Assembly: GCA_029565675.1 (NCBI GenBank)
Contig: JAKQNP010000051.1
Span: forward strand, 1-64,000
Direction of reading: 5' to 3'
Length of the DNA stretch: 64,000 nt
Source: a bacterium
GTDB lineage: Bacteria > Zhuqueibacterota > Zhuqueibacteria > Residuimicrobiales > Oceaniaggregativiventaceae
Shown piece by piece: positions 45,152 through 54,084 of the stretch (position 1 is its first letter; each line of letters opens with the position of its first letter). The translations under genes were made by a program, and so were the position numbers. Under the pieces are notes generated by a model, which was not told the origin of the DNA, ran no database searches, and saw only the letters and a program-made list of their open reading frames with translations.

Positions 45152-45330
45152 GAAGGAATGTCCCCTTAGTTTTGTTATGGCGTGATGTGAGGAAAACGCC
45201 ACTTTTCACTTTCATAACCTGGAAATTGCGGGTTCGGAGTTGATTCGATCACAACTTGCGCAAATTAAAATAGCGATTACACTTGTCGACTTTCGTTCCC
45301 TTACCCTTGGGCAATCCCAATCCGATTGTC

Positions 45331-47652
45331 TCATATACCTACCTGGTTCAATTGCTTCTCAACCGGTGCGAGTTCGAGAATTTCCTGGCCAAACAGGGGC
45401 AGTTCAAGGTCGAGCGCGCCGTTGATCAATTCTGTTCCTCTAAGGACTTTGGCTTTCTGACCTGTCAGATGAGGAATGACTCGATAGTGCTGGTTTTCTT
45501 TCACCCACGGGATATTGATCCGGCGATGGTTCTCACCTTCACTGCCTCGCAAGACGACGACTGCGCCATATCCCTGCTCATTCAATTTCCCCCACCAATG
45601 CCAGCCGCTGTCGGTCGGTCTTGGCACTCCACTGAATTGAAAGTGACGATAGATATCATAGCTCTCCTGCAGATATCGCAGCAGTTCGAATCGTTTTCGA
45701 TAGTGCTCGAGTTGATCTGCCGACAGAGATGCCAAATCGCCGGCAAAGGTATAGGGCGCACCCATCAGCCAACTGCAAACCTGGCGATCCTGAATTGCCC
45801 TGGTCAAACTCTGCTGGATACTGACTGTGGACGCGCTGTAATATTCAATACAGTGCAGAGGCAAACCGCGGTGGGCAAAAAATCTTTGGCGTGCATTCCA
45901 GCATCCTTGTAAAAGCTCTTTTTCGATGAGCTCTTTATTTTCGAGATGCTCATAATCTGCCACCCGATTAGGCCAGGCGTGTTTCCCCAATCCGGAATAA
46001 TCGTTGGGCGGGATATGAAAAAGGCAGACGGCTTTCAGAGCTGCCAGATCTGCCGGTACCCCGGGTGTACCCCAATAAAGTTCATGGGTTATTTCATTGA
46101 CCACATCAGCAGCCCCGGCTCGCAACAGAAGCTGACTTTCCAGCAATCCGCGCAGTCCCCGCAGCCTCGATTCTTTGAGGGACCGACTTTCGTGGCCGGC
46201 CGCAAAATCGCCGTACTTGATGTTGGTAAAGTCCTGCTTGAAATAAACGGCTCCATAGAAATCATGCAGAAAAACCAGGTCCTGTACATAAAAGTATTTC
46301 CACGGTGAAGCCAGACTCATCGCATAACCATCCTCGTATGGGCCTTTTCTGCGGAGCAACGGACATGACACGAGATTCGGAAAAAGATGCATGTCCTTTG
46401 ATTCTTTATCGCGAAAAACCGACACCCACAAACCGAGTTTCAAACCTAGATCGCGGAGTGTATGGCTGGTCTGTACAAAATTGGCAAATTTATTCGTATC
46501 GGGTTCGGTGCCCAGCGAACCGCGTTGCCAGCCCATGTCGATTTGCAGGGTGCGCATACCTGCTTTTGCGGCGCGATCCGCCATTTCTCGGATGATTTCA
46601 TCGTTAACATTCTGCCCAAAATTTGACCATGAACACCACAGCGGGGCATAAATCGGTCGATCTTTTGTGCCGATCTGCAAAACATTTTGCAGAAATTCCT
46701 GCAAAGGGCTTTCCACCGTTCGATCCAGGCTAAGTGAAGGAGCGGAAATGGTTTTTTGATTTTTCCCTGCCCAGGCAAAGTAAAATACGGGTTCGGACAC
46801 AAATCGTTCGCCCGGCCCGACAATCCATTCAAAATGCTCATCGGCATAACCCATCTCGCCGCTGTCCTTGATCATTCGCATGGCCGAAGGGATTTCGCTG
46901 CCGAGGATGACGCCACTATCCTGGTCAGCAGACCCAAAAGCGATCAGACATGAGGAAGCGCCCTGTTCGGCCGGAGTCAACAGAATGCGGTTGCGGAATG
47001 TCTCGGAGATCACCAGATCGGAAATGATAAGGCTATTCAACCGCAGCCATCGGCCGCTGTTGTTGGTCAATGCAAACCATTTTCGGATGACCGGACAGTC
47101 CCGATAGGTCTGGAAAAACAGCTCAATCGCGCACGCCTGCAGAGGAGCTCGTTCGACAGACCGGAACCGAAGGGTATAGAGGTTTCCGGCAGATGATTGG
47201 ATACAGGAAGATGTCGGCAGATCGAAAAAGCGACTCATCGCCTTGCCATCGATGTCAATAGGGTCGATAAAGACGACACCGGTGTCACCGATGAATTGCC
47301 TGGTTTGTTCATCAAGTTCGCAGAGTGTCTTCTGCCTTTGCTCATGGGTGATATATTCGGGAGCATTCTCCGGCTGAATTCCCGCCGGACATCGATTGGG
47401 TGAGGCGAAGGAAAGCCGAAAAGCGATTCCTGCCGATTCTTTTTCCAGAATATCGCCGCCGTTGATGGTCAGGGATTCGGTTAACAAACCGCTATCCGAA
47501 AGCGCTATTGTCATGGCTAAAATGCCGGATTCGATTTGCAGCGACCTGCTTGGCGGTTCTTGGATCCATCCCTTTTGACTCTGTACAACTGCCGCCGACA
47601 GGCTGTTAACGAGTAAAAGGGTTAAAATAACAAGAAAACGGCTGCAATTCAT
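45331..47652 (-). CDS. GH36/clan-D alpha-galactosidase-like enzyme, exported
   Basis: This 773-residue protein has a signal peptide ('LVILTLLLVNSLSAAVVQSQ'), an N-terminal beta-sandwich, and a (beta/alpha)8 barrel with the clan-D pattern: 'WSNFGQNVNDEIIREMADRA', 'LQIDMGWQ', 'LGLKLGLWVS' and the nucleophile Asp474 in 'YFKQDFTN'. The acid/base residue is not certain. Family members release terminal alpha-galactose or related sugars. A hairpin repeat lies 12 bp upstream of the start and abuts its GGAAGG ribosome site. The neighbouring genes support glycan degradation. Confidence 0.82.
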   Translation of the reverse strand: MNCSRFLVILTLLLVNSLSAAVVQSQKGWIQEPPSRSLQIESGILAMTIALSDSGLLTESLTINGGDILEKESAGIAFRLSFASPNRCPAGIQPENAPEYITHEQRQKTLCELDEQTRQFIGDTGVVFIDPIDIDGKAMSRFFDLPTSSCIQSSAGNLYTLRFRSVERAPLQACAIELFFQTYRDCPVIRKWFALTNNSGRWLRLNSLIISDLVISETFRNRILLTPAEQGASSCLIAFGSADQDSGVILGSEIPSAMRMIKDSGEMGYADEHFEWIVGPGERFVSEPVFYFAWAGKNQKTISAPSLSLDRTVESPLQEFLQNVLQIGTKDRPIYAPLWCSWSNFGQNVNDEIIREMADRAAKAGMRTLQIDMGWQRGSLGTEPDTNKFANFVQTSHTLRDLGLKLGLWVSVFRDKESKDMHLFPNLVSCPLLRRKGPYEDGYAMSLASPWKYFYVQDLVFLHDFYGAVYFKQDFTNIKYGDFAAGHESRSLKESRLRGLRGLLESQLLLRAGAADVVNEITHELYWGTPGVPADLAALKAVCLFHIPPNDYSGLGKHAWPNRVADYEHLENKELIEKELLQGCWNARQRFFAHRGLPLHCIEYYSASTVSIQQSLTRAIQDRQVCSWLMGAPYTFAGDLASLSADQLEHYRKRFELLRYLQESYDIYRHFQFSGVPRPTDSGWHWWGKLNEQGYGAVVVLRGSEGENHRRINIPWVKENQHYRVIPHLTGQKAKVLRGTELINGALDLELPLFGQEILELAPVEKQLNQVGI

Positions 47653-47664
47653 ACTCGTTTCCTT

Positions 47665-47770
47665 CCCGGATTCGGTGCGAAGTACCGAATCTCACAGAAA
47701 ATCAATCTGATAGCAATACACAGAGGGTGAAAACTGCCATTTGTGCAACAACATAAGGAATAAATGATGA
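47665..47770. repeat. Dispersed ~105-bp element, copy 3
   Basis: It begins with CCCGGATTCGGTGCGAAGTACCGAAT (given in two parts: CCCGGATTCGGTGC and GAAGTACCGAAT), then a stretch with AGAAAATCAATCTGATAGCA and a tail ending AAGGAATAAATGA. The whole is about 80% alike to 52398-52495. It fills the gap between the GH36-like gene and the PAP2 gene. Confidence 0.8.
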
Positions 47771-47779
47771 CAAATAAAT

Positions 47780-48547
47780 TCAGATCGAAAAGCGGATCAT
47801 CAAACCGCTCAGAGTCGGATAGAGTGACATGCCCGTCCTTTGTTCAGTGTTGCGGCGATGTAGCCTGGGAATCAACCAACCATAAAAACTGCCGATCGCC
47901 GCACCAGCTACGACATCCGAAAAAAAATGGTTTCCCGAACGCACGCGCAGTGCACCGGTGACCGTGGCCAGGCTGAACCCGGTCAATATGACGGGTTTTT
48001 TCCATCGTGAAGTGGAAAAATCACCGGAAAGAATCTGCGCGACAAAGGTGGCGCTCATAAAGGCTGCTGCTGTGTGACCGGAAAGGAAGCTTTGATCGGA
48101 TTCATCTGTTATCTCTATTTGAGGGGAGTCGAAATAGGTATAAGGCCGGTGTCGAGATAGCATCTGTTTAGAGAGTTCCTTGCTGTTATAGGTCAGCAAC
48201 AGAGCCTCAGAATAGATGACGCCATAAGTTAGCCAACTGTTTAACTTGTTTTTTTGCGGCAGGACAGCAACTACCGGCAATATCAACATGCCGTACGTGG
48301 TCATTGTGCTGATGCGATCCATATCGCGGTGGTAGCGATAGATCAGCGAACGGTCGATCGCATTGACCCGGGTAACCGGCTGCCGAGAGTTCGGCTCCGG
48401 CTCCGTCAACAATCCCGGCAGTGCCAGGCCTATCGCAGCGGCACCGATCCATGCCTCTTTTTGCGGTTCTAACCCAAAGCGGCTTTGGCCATGTAACGGC
48501 GCATGGATCAGCAACACCAGAATGAGTAGGATAGAGTCTGATTTCAT
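47780..48547 (-). CDS. PAP2-family phosphatase, membrane
   Basis: This is a 255-residue type 2 phosphatidic acid phosphatase / undecaprenyl-diphosphatase-like membrane protein. The three motifs are K-x6-R-P in 'KQMLSRHRP', S-G-H in 'SFLSGHTAAAF', and R-x5-H-x3-D in 'RVRSGNHFFSD'. The N terminus carries a signal peptide ('ILLILVLLIHAPLHGQ'), as in outer-membrane or periplasmic PAP2 proteins. Substrate not determined. It lies 126 bp downstream of the last gene of the respiratory cluster and may be transcribed separately. Confidence 0.9.
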   Translation of the reverse strand: MKSDSILLILVLLIHAPLHGQSRFGLEPQKEAWIGAAAIGLALPGLLTEPEPNSRQPVTRVNAIDRSLIYRYHRDMDRISTMTTYGMLILPVVAVLPQKNKLNSWLTYGVIYSEALLLTYNSKELSKQMLSRHRPYTYFDSPQIEITDESDQSFLSGHTAAAFMSATFVAQILSGDFSTSRWKKPVILTGFSLATVTGALRVRSGNHFFSDVVAGAAIGSFYGWLIPRLHRRNTEQRTGMSLYPTLSGLMIRFSI

Positions 48548-48673
48548 GGCATCTCTTGCGTCCTGATTTGGTTACGGATCAAAAACACCACCGATCGGCC
48601 CTGAGGTTTCGAGGGCACTTTTACCAGGATTTTTGCTCAAAACCGCATCGGATTGTCAACAGTGGCTGCTCTC

Positions 48674-49435
48674 TCATTCAATGCCGAGATACTTGAGGAG
48701 CGCGCGGATAATCGTCAAAGGATGCGGCGGGCAGCCAGGGATATAGAGATCAACAGGGATTGCAGAGAAAAAGTCACGGTTCAGCTCACTGGAACCACTA
48801 AAGATGCCGCCACTGATCGCACAGGTTCCGACGCAAATCACCACGCGGGGTTCACCGACGCTCTTGTACGCGTCGTGCAGCGCTGGCGCCATGTTTTTGC
48901 TTATCGGCCCGGTGATGGCGATACCGTCCGCATGCCGCGGCGAAGCGACAAAATCGATGCCAAAACGGCCCATGTCAAAGTTGACATTATTGCTTGCAGC
49001 CAATTCCATTTCACAGCCATTGCATCCCGCAGCAGAGACCTGACGCAATTTGAGAGACCGGCCGAATAGGCGATGGATTTCCTTGCGGGCTTTGATGGCT
49101 GTTTCCTGATAGGATGCGGCTGTCATCCCTGTGGCTATGGTTAGCAACTTCCGGTCTGCAGCACCCAGCAAATGGTTATTGCTGAACTGGATCGCTTCAT
49201 GAGCACAGGATCGTTGACATTCAGCGCAAAAAATACATTTTCCCAGATCGATTTGCAAGGGATTGATTTCGATGGCCCCCGTTGGACAAATATTTTGGCA
49301 TGTCCGGCACTTTTTCGGACATTTGCTCTCATCCAGAATCGGGAAACCGCAATAGTGTGTTGGCAGATTGGCCTTGAACAAATCGGGGATCGCTTGATCG
49401 CCGTGTTTTTTTCTCAATCGAATCAATTCAAACAT
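48674..49435 (-). CDS. Hydrogenase-like small subunit fused to 2[4Fe-4S] ferredoxin (HyfI/NuoB-like)
   Basis: This 253-residue subunit combines two proteins. The N-terminal part (residues 39-90) has two [4Fe-4S] motifs, 'CPKKCRTCQNICPTG' and 'CIFCAECQRSC', as in HyfH/NuoI. The C-terminal part (about 130-253) is NuoB/HyfI-like with cluster ligands in 'GCNGCEMEL', 'CVGTCAISGG' and 'PGCPPHP'. In hydrogenase 4 these are separate genes, so a fusion is notable. It would pass electrons between a soluble donor and the large subunit. Good ribosome site AAAGGA; last gene of the complex. Confidence 0.9.
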   Translation of the reverse strand: MFELIRLRKKHGDQAIPDLFKANLPTHYCGFPILDESKCPKKCRTCQNICPTGAIEINPLQIDLGKCIFCAECQRSCAHEAIQFSNNHLLGAADRKLLTIATGMTAASYQETAIKARKEIHRLFGRSLKLRQVSAAGCNGCEMELAASNNVNFDMGRFGIDFVASPRHADGIAITGPISKNMAPALHDAYKSVGEPRVVICVGTCAISGGIFSGSSELNRDFFSAIPVDLYIPGCPPHPLTIIRALLKYLGIE

Positions 49436-49447
49436 CCTGCTGTCCTT

Positions 49448-50935
49448 TTATAAATCGAATCCGCAATATGACAGGTTGAAGCTCTTGTTGCAGAGTGGAA
49501 AATCGGATATCCCTTCGTTTCTGACTGCCAGAGCGAGGGCAAGCCAATTGTTGAACGATGGATCTTTGATTTTGTAGCGGCAAAGCTGTCCGCGCTTATC
49601 GGTTATGGCGATATGGGCGATTTCACCTCTCCAACCTTCAGTCAGCGAGACCACCAGATGATCGGGTCTCAGGTCCGTGACAGGTCGGCGGATTTTACCG
49701 TTGGGAAGGCTTTCGACTTGCTCTCGGATCATGCGCAGCGATTGAAGAATTTCCACATAGCGCACATAGGCACGGGCAAAGACATCACCGGTAGACAGCG
49801 AAAAGGCATGTACCGGAAAAGAGGCATAGACGCCGTAAGGGAAATCGGCTCGCGCATCAATGGGTATGCCGCTAGCCCGCGCAGCCGGGCCGACCATGCC
49901 GAGTTCTCTGGCGGTTTTTTTCGACACGGCGCCGGTTTTTTCGAAGCGCGATAGAACAGATGCTGATGCAAACAACACATCGGCTGCCAGCTCGGTTTTT
50001 TCTTCCAATTCGTCGACAACGGACTTGATTTTTGCCACCACATCGACAGTCAGCTCACTGTACACACCGCCGGGTGCCAGCAGCCCCCTGCCAAATCGAT
50101 TGCCGCAGATGGCCAAACTCGTGTTGGTGGCCAGAGTGCGCAGAGCGGCAAAAACCGAGTGGCCGGTCAAATAGGCAACATCGCCTGAGAGTGCAGATAG
50201 ATCACCCAGATGCACAGCGACGCGTTCCAGTTCCAGGGCAATTGCGCGGATCGATTCCGCCCGTAGGGGAACCCTGGTTCCACTCAGAGCTTCCAGTGCA
50301 TTCACGAATGCACCCGTATGTCCGATAACGGTGTCGCCGGCAATTGATTCCGCCAACTTTAAGAGAAAAAAGGGCTTGCGGCGGTTTTTGATAAACAACT
50401 TTTCGATGCCGCGGTGCTGAAATCCGAGTTCGATCTCGAGATGATGGACGGTCTCGCCGGTGCAGGAAAATCGAAAATGACCGGGTTCGATCACGCCAGC
50501 ATGGATAGGCCCGACACCCACCTCATGAACTTCTTCGCCTGCCATATGGAAAAAATGGTAAGACTCTTCTCCGCCCTCGATGCCGGCAATCCCTTTTCTC
50601 ACCGGCTTTAGCCAGGGGTGTCCTGCAGGCATGATGCCGTAATCTTCGTAAATTTCGCGCTCGAACAGGTGGCAAGCCGGTGCTGACGGGGTCATCGACG
50701 CAAAGGATTTGCTTCTCGGCACCTCTGCCGCAGCAAGAACAAGAAACGAATCCGCATCGTCTGCCAGCACAGTATACAGAGCCAGATCCTTTCCGCTTTG
50801 ATTGGCAAAAAATTGCACCAGCCTTTTGCCTGTGTGGATCTGATCCAGCATGTTTTCCACGAGTTCATCCGTTGCCAGGCGAGGAATGTGGCTCAACGGC
50901 ACCGCCTGCAAATTTTTGATCTTTAACCAATTCAT
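49448..50935 (-). CDS. Hydrogenase-like large subunit lacking Ni ligands (HyfG/NuoCD-like)
   Basis: This 495-residue protein fuses a NuoC-like domain (residues about 1-125, 'LFEREIYEDYGIMPAGHP') to a NuoD/HyfG-like domain ('GPIHAGVIEPGHFRFSCTGE', 'LGFQHRGIEKLF'). In [NiFe]-hydrogenases two CxxC motifs hold Ni-Fe. Here the first position reads 'AESIAGDTVIGHTGAF' (about 193-208) with no Cys. The C terminus reads 'DFPLCNKSFNLSYCGFDL', where two Cys are nine residues apart and not a CxxC. It is therefore not a hydrogenase. It fits the energy-converting hydrogenase-related (Ehr) group, whose substrate is unresolved. Confidence 0.9.
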   Translation of the reverse strand: MNWLKIKNLQAVPLSHIPRLATDELVENMLDQIHTGKRLVQFFANQSGKDLALYTVLADDADSFLVLAAAEVPRSKSFASMTPSAPACHLFEREIYEDYGIMPAGHPWLKPVRKGIAGIEGGEESYHFFHMAGEEVHEVGVGPIHAGVIEPGHFRFSCTGETVHHLEIELGFQHRGIEKLFIKNRRKPFFLLKLAESIAGDTVIGHTGAFVNALEALSGTRVPLRAESIRAIALELERVAVHLGDLSALSGDVAYLTGHSVFAALRTLATNTSLAICGNRFGRGLLAPGGVYSELTVDVVAKIKSVVDELEEKTELAADVLFASASVLSRFEKTGAVSKKTARELGMVGPAARASGIPIDARADFPYGVYASFPVHAFSLSTGDVFARAYVRYVEILQSLRMIREQVESLPNGKIRRPVTDLRPDHLVVSLTEGWRGEIAHIAITDKRGQLCRYKIKDPSFNNWLALALAVRNEGISDFPLCNKSFNLSYCGFDL

Positions 50936-50950
50936 TGGTTTGCTCTTTCT

Positions 50951-52384
50951 TTATTGCAAAAATTTGGCTGCCTCGCTCAACAGCTGGACAAGTTTATCTG
51001 GAATGGCCGCTCCGAAGCTCAACAGAAAAACCAACAAGAGAATCTGTGGCAGATAAGCCAAAAACGACAGTCTGGGGGAGGTCGGGTGGCTGTGTGAGTC
51101 CGGATCGGCAAACACCATCGATACTGCAGCGCGCATCATCCCGAATATCACAATCAATACAAATAGAAAAAAGGGCACGACCAACCACCCCATGCCGCTT
51201 TCAAAGAATGCTTTAATAAGCAGGAATTTGCTCAGAAAGGTCGGGAAAGGCGGCAATCCGGCAATGACCAGAATGGCCACTATCCAGAGCCAGCCGGTCA
51301 GCGGTTCTCGTCGCAGAAGTCCTCGAACTTGAGCGATTTCCTTGCTTCTGGTTAAATGAAGAATATTGCCCGATGTCAAGAACAGAGCGGACTTGGCGAA
51401 TGAGTGAGCCCCGGTGTGCAGCATGGCTGCAAACAAGCCGGTTTTGCCCATGGTAAGGCCAATGAACAGAATGCCCATGTTCTCGATCGATGAGTAAGCC
51501 AGCATTCGCTTGTAATTCTTGCTGTTGGTCATGAAAACAGCGCTGATAAACAGAGAAAGAAAACCGATAAACCTGATCAGGCTGTTGGAAAAAGAACTCA
51601 GGTTGGCTTGGATCAGGATTTCCTGAACGCGGATCAACCCAAGAAAGGCAGTGTTTAAAAGTGTTCCGGAGAGCAGCGCGGAGACCGGAGAAGGTGCTTC
51701 GGAGTGGGCATCAGGCAGCCAGGCGTGAATGGGGGCAACTCCGATTTTGGTGCCGAATCCCACCAGAATGAAGGCAAACGACATTTTTAACCAAAAGGGA
51801 TTGATCTGGGAAGCGCCGGCGTACAGATCGTGGAAGAACAAAGAGCCGATCGACTTGGCACCCATCGAGAGGATAATAATGCCAACGAATGCCAACGCGA
51901 TGCCGACGGAACAGATAAAAATATATTTCCACGCGGCTTCCAGTGCGGATTTTTTCTGTTCAAAATTGATGAGCACGGCGCTGGTCAAGGTGGTTGCTTC
52001 AATGAAAACCCAAAGCAGTGCAAGGTGGTTGGAGAGAATGACGCCGATCATCGCCGCTACAAAGAGCAGCATCGAGGCTGCGTAAAAAGAGTGACGGCGC
52101 GGGCTTGTCTTCTGCTCGCGATGATAGTACACACTGTAAATCGCCGCGCTCAGAAAAACGACAGCCATAATGAGCAGGAAAAGGAGCCCGATGGCATCCA
52201 GCCGAAAATAATTGTCCAGCCAACGCGGTCCTGCGGGAGAAAAAATGCCGCACCAGATGCCGATGCTGAAGAGAGCGATGATTCCTGCGCCGACAAGCAG
52301 AGCGCTGTCATTGATTACCCGATGCGGTTTGATCAGGGTGATGATTGCCAACAGGACAGGCGCTGCAACAATCAATAAAAGCAT
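50951..52384 (-). CDS. Proton/sodium-pumping membrane subunit (HyfF/NuoN-like)
   Basis: This is a 477-residue antiporter-like subunit with about 14 membrane helices. The key charged residues of the family are present: Glu in 'WVFIEATTLTSAVL' and Lys in 'VGFGTKIGVAPIHAWLPDAH'. 'EAPSPVSALLSG' and 'MLAYSSIENMGILFIG' are classical signatures. The start is the ATG at 52384 with GGAGA; the longer frame is formed by the repeat element upstream. It is separated from the HyfE-like gene by the 137-bp repeat. Confidence 0.92.
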   Translation of the reverse strand: MLLLIVAAPVLLAIITLIKPHRVINDSALLVGAGIIALFSIGIWCGIFSPAGPRWLDNYFRLDAIGLLFLLIMAVVFLSAAIYSVYYHREQKTSPRRHSFYAASMLLFVAAMIGVILSNHLALLWVFIEATTLTSAVLINFEQKKSALEAAWKYIFICSVGIALAFVGIIILSMGAKSIGSLFFHDLYAGASQINPFWLKMSFAFILVGFGTKIGVAPIHAWLPDAHSEAPSPVSALLSGTLLNTAFLGLIRVQEILIQANLSSFSNSLIRFIGFLSLFISAVFMTNSKNYKRMLAYSSIENMGILFIGLTMGKTGLFAAMLHTGAHSFAKSALFLTSGNILHLTRSKEIAQVRGLLRREPLTGWLWIVAILVIAGLPPFPTFLSKFLLIKAFFESGMGWLVVPFFLFVLIVIFGMMRAAVSMVFADPDSHSHPTSPRLSFLAYLPQILLLVFLLSFGAAIPDKLVQLLSEAAKFLQ

Positions 52385-52394
52385 AAATATTCTC

Positions 52395-52531
52395 CAGTTC
52401 GGTGCGAAGCACCGGATATGAAAGAAAATCAATCTGATAGCAACACACAAAGGGTAAGAAGAGCCCTTTTCGCAACCGCATAAAGAATAAGCGATTGATT
52501 ATTTTATGATTCACTTAACACCGAATCCGGG
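52395..52531. repeat. Dispersed 137-bp element, copy 4, inside the operon
   Basis: It lies between the HyfE-like and HyfF-like genes. The left end TTCGGTGCGAAGCACCGGAT is a palindrome centred on GAA, and the right end is CACCGAATCCGGG (52519-52531), inverted relative to the left arm. The interior is about 80% alike to the element at 47665-47770, sharing AGAAAATCAATCTGATAGCA. It resembles a small non-autonomous element with terminal inverted repeats. Confidence 0.8.
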
Positions 52532-53167
52532 TCAATCCTTCAGTTGAGTCAAAACATCGATATGGCTGCCGTCGTAAAGCGACTGGATCTTGTTGAAGAA
52601 AATGACCAGCAGGAACACAGCGACGAACAGGTCCAAGAGCACACCGAGATTGACCAGCATGGGCATTTCATTGGCAACGGACAAGGAGAGAAGGAAGATG
52701 CCGTTTTCGAGCATCATAAAGCATAAAATATGGGTGATGATCCGCTTGCGAGTGACAATGAGGAACAGGCTGGCGATGATCATCGATATGGACACACCGA
52801 AGTAGAGCGGTTTGATATCTCCTTCAACCCGGGCAGCCCAGAAGGCGGCAACGAAGGCAAAGATGAAGATGGCGCTGGCGATCATCAGCGAATAAAACTG
52901 GGAGATATAAGGCTCCACCTCACGACCGATTTCGTTGCGCCGAATGGTGCGCAGCAAGAACCAGGGAATGGCAATCGCTTTGACGACCAGGGTTTCCAGC
53001 ACCAAAAAAGCGCTGTTAATCCAATTCATGTCGCGGATATCTGTAACCACCAGAAAAAACAGGATCAATCCCTGTAAAGACAGGGTTTTGATAAAAGCTT
53101 CGATGCGGCTTGCGGCAAAAACATAGAGCATCAAGGTACCGAAGAGAATGATGAGGATGTCAGTCAT
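52532..53167 (-). CDS. HyfE-like membrane subunit
   Basis: This is a 211-residue membrane protein with about six to seven helices, related to HyfE and, in its C-terminal half ('LCFMMLENGIFLLSLSV', 'GVLLDLFVAVFLLVIF'), to NuoK/MnhC. The Glu in 'MMLENGIFL' corresponds to the conserved NuoK helix-2 glutamate. It overlaps the preceding HyfC-like gene by ATGA. Part of the membrane arm of the complex. Confidence 0.9.
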   Translation of the reverse strand: MTDILIILFGTLMLYVFAASRIEAFIKTLSLQGLILFFLVVTDIRDMNWINSAFLVLETLVVKAIAIPWFLLRTIRRNEIGREVEPYISQFYSLMIASAIFIFAFVAAFWAARVEGDIKPLYFGVSISMIIASLFLIVTRKRIITHILCFMMLENGIFLLSLSVANEMPMLVNLGVLLDLFVAVFLLVIFFNKIQSLYDGSHIDVLTQLKD

Positions 53168-54084
53168 CGCAATACTCCATTGCGAAAGAACATAACAACT
53201 GCAAATGCGGTCAACGCCAGTGCCGACATCAAAAAAATGAATTGCGGCACATGCGACATGCGCAGACGGGCGATCAGGGATTCGGTCCCTGCGATGCCAA
53301 CTGCGACCAGCATAAACAGCGCCAAAAACAGCAGAGCTGCACCTGCTGGACCGATGCCCGCAGGAATCAGCAGATTGGCCAGCAGGGTGGTGATCACGAC
53401 CATTTTTAAGGATGCGGCATACTGCATAAAGGCCAAATCTGGTCCGGAATAGTCGAGAATCATGACTTCGTGGATCATCGTCAGTTCGAGATGGGTGTTG
53501 GGATCGTCGACAGGGCCGCGAGATCCTTCCACCAGCAACATGATGAACAAGACGATGGTGCCAAGGGACTTGACCAGCATTGCAAAGCCTGCGCCGTCAT
53601 CCAGGTTGGCAACAATCGCCGATAAAGAACTTTGCCGGGTCATCAGCGCTAGGGTGCCGATCAGCATGAAAAAGGCCGGCTCGACGATGCTGGCAAAGGT
53701 CATTTCCCGGGCAGCACCCATGCCTTCGAAACTGCTGCCGGTGTCCATCGCTGCAGCTACCAGCAGAAACCGAGCCAATCCCAAAGCATAGGCAAACAGG
53801 ACAAAATCGCCCGGAAAATTCAGCAACGCGGTCTGCTGCGGCATGGGGATGATCAACGCCGCCAGAATGACAGCGGCCAGGTTCACCGAAGGCGCCAGGC
53901 GAAAGGCAAAGGAGGTTGTCTTGCTGATCACCTGACCCTTGCGCAGCAATTTGAGAAAATCGTATCCCGGTTGCCATATGGGTGCGCCATGGCGGCCGGC
54001 CCACAGAGCTTTGCTCTTGTTGATCAGACCGGGCAGCAAAAAAGGCGCGATGAGAAAGGTAAAAACAGCAAAAATCAGCGTCAT
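53164..54084 (-). CDS. HyfC/NuoH-like membrane subunit
   Basis: This is a 306-residue subunit that links the peripheral and membrane arms. NuoH-type features include 'RHGAPIWQPGYDFLKLLRKG', the charged 'LLVEGSRGPVDDPNTHLELT' loop, and 'IHEVMILDYSGPDLAFMQYA', the last typical of the hydrogenase-3/4 branch. The start at 54084 is fixed by the TGATG overlap with the HyfB-like stop; a longer frame extends into that gene and is rejected. Confidence 0.93.
   Translation of the reverse strand: MTLIFAVFTFLIAPFLLPGLINKSKALWAGRHGAPIWQPGYDFLKLLRKGQVISKTTSFAFRLAPSVNLAAVILAALIIPMPQQTALLNFPGDFVLFAYALGLARFLLVAAAMDTGSSFEGMGAAREMTFASIVEPAFFMLIGTLALMTRQSSLSAIVANLDDGAGFAMLVKSLGTIVLFIMLLVEGSRGPVDDPNTHLELTMIHEVMILDYSGPDLAFMQYAASLKMVVITTLLANLLIPAGIGPAGAALLFLALFMLVAVGIAGTESLIARLRMSHVPQFIFLMSALALTAFAVVMFFRNGVLR

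Noticed and set aside
48674-50935. Functional [NiFe]-hydrogenase
   Set aside because: Neither Ni-binding CxxC pair is present in the large subunit and no maturation genes are in the window.
52385-52450. N-terminal extension of the HyfF-like subunit
   Set aside because: It is formed by the dispersed repeat; GGAGA stands before the ATG at 52384, where the first membrane helix begins.
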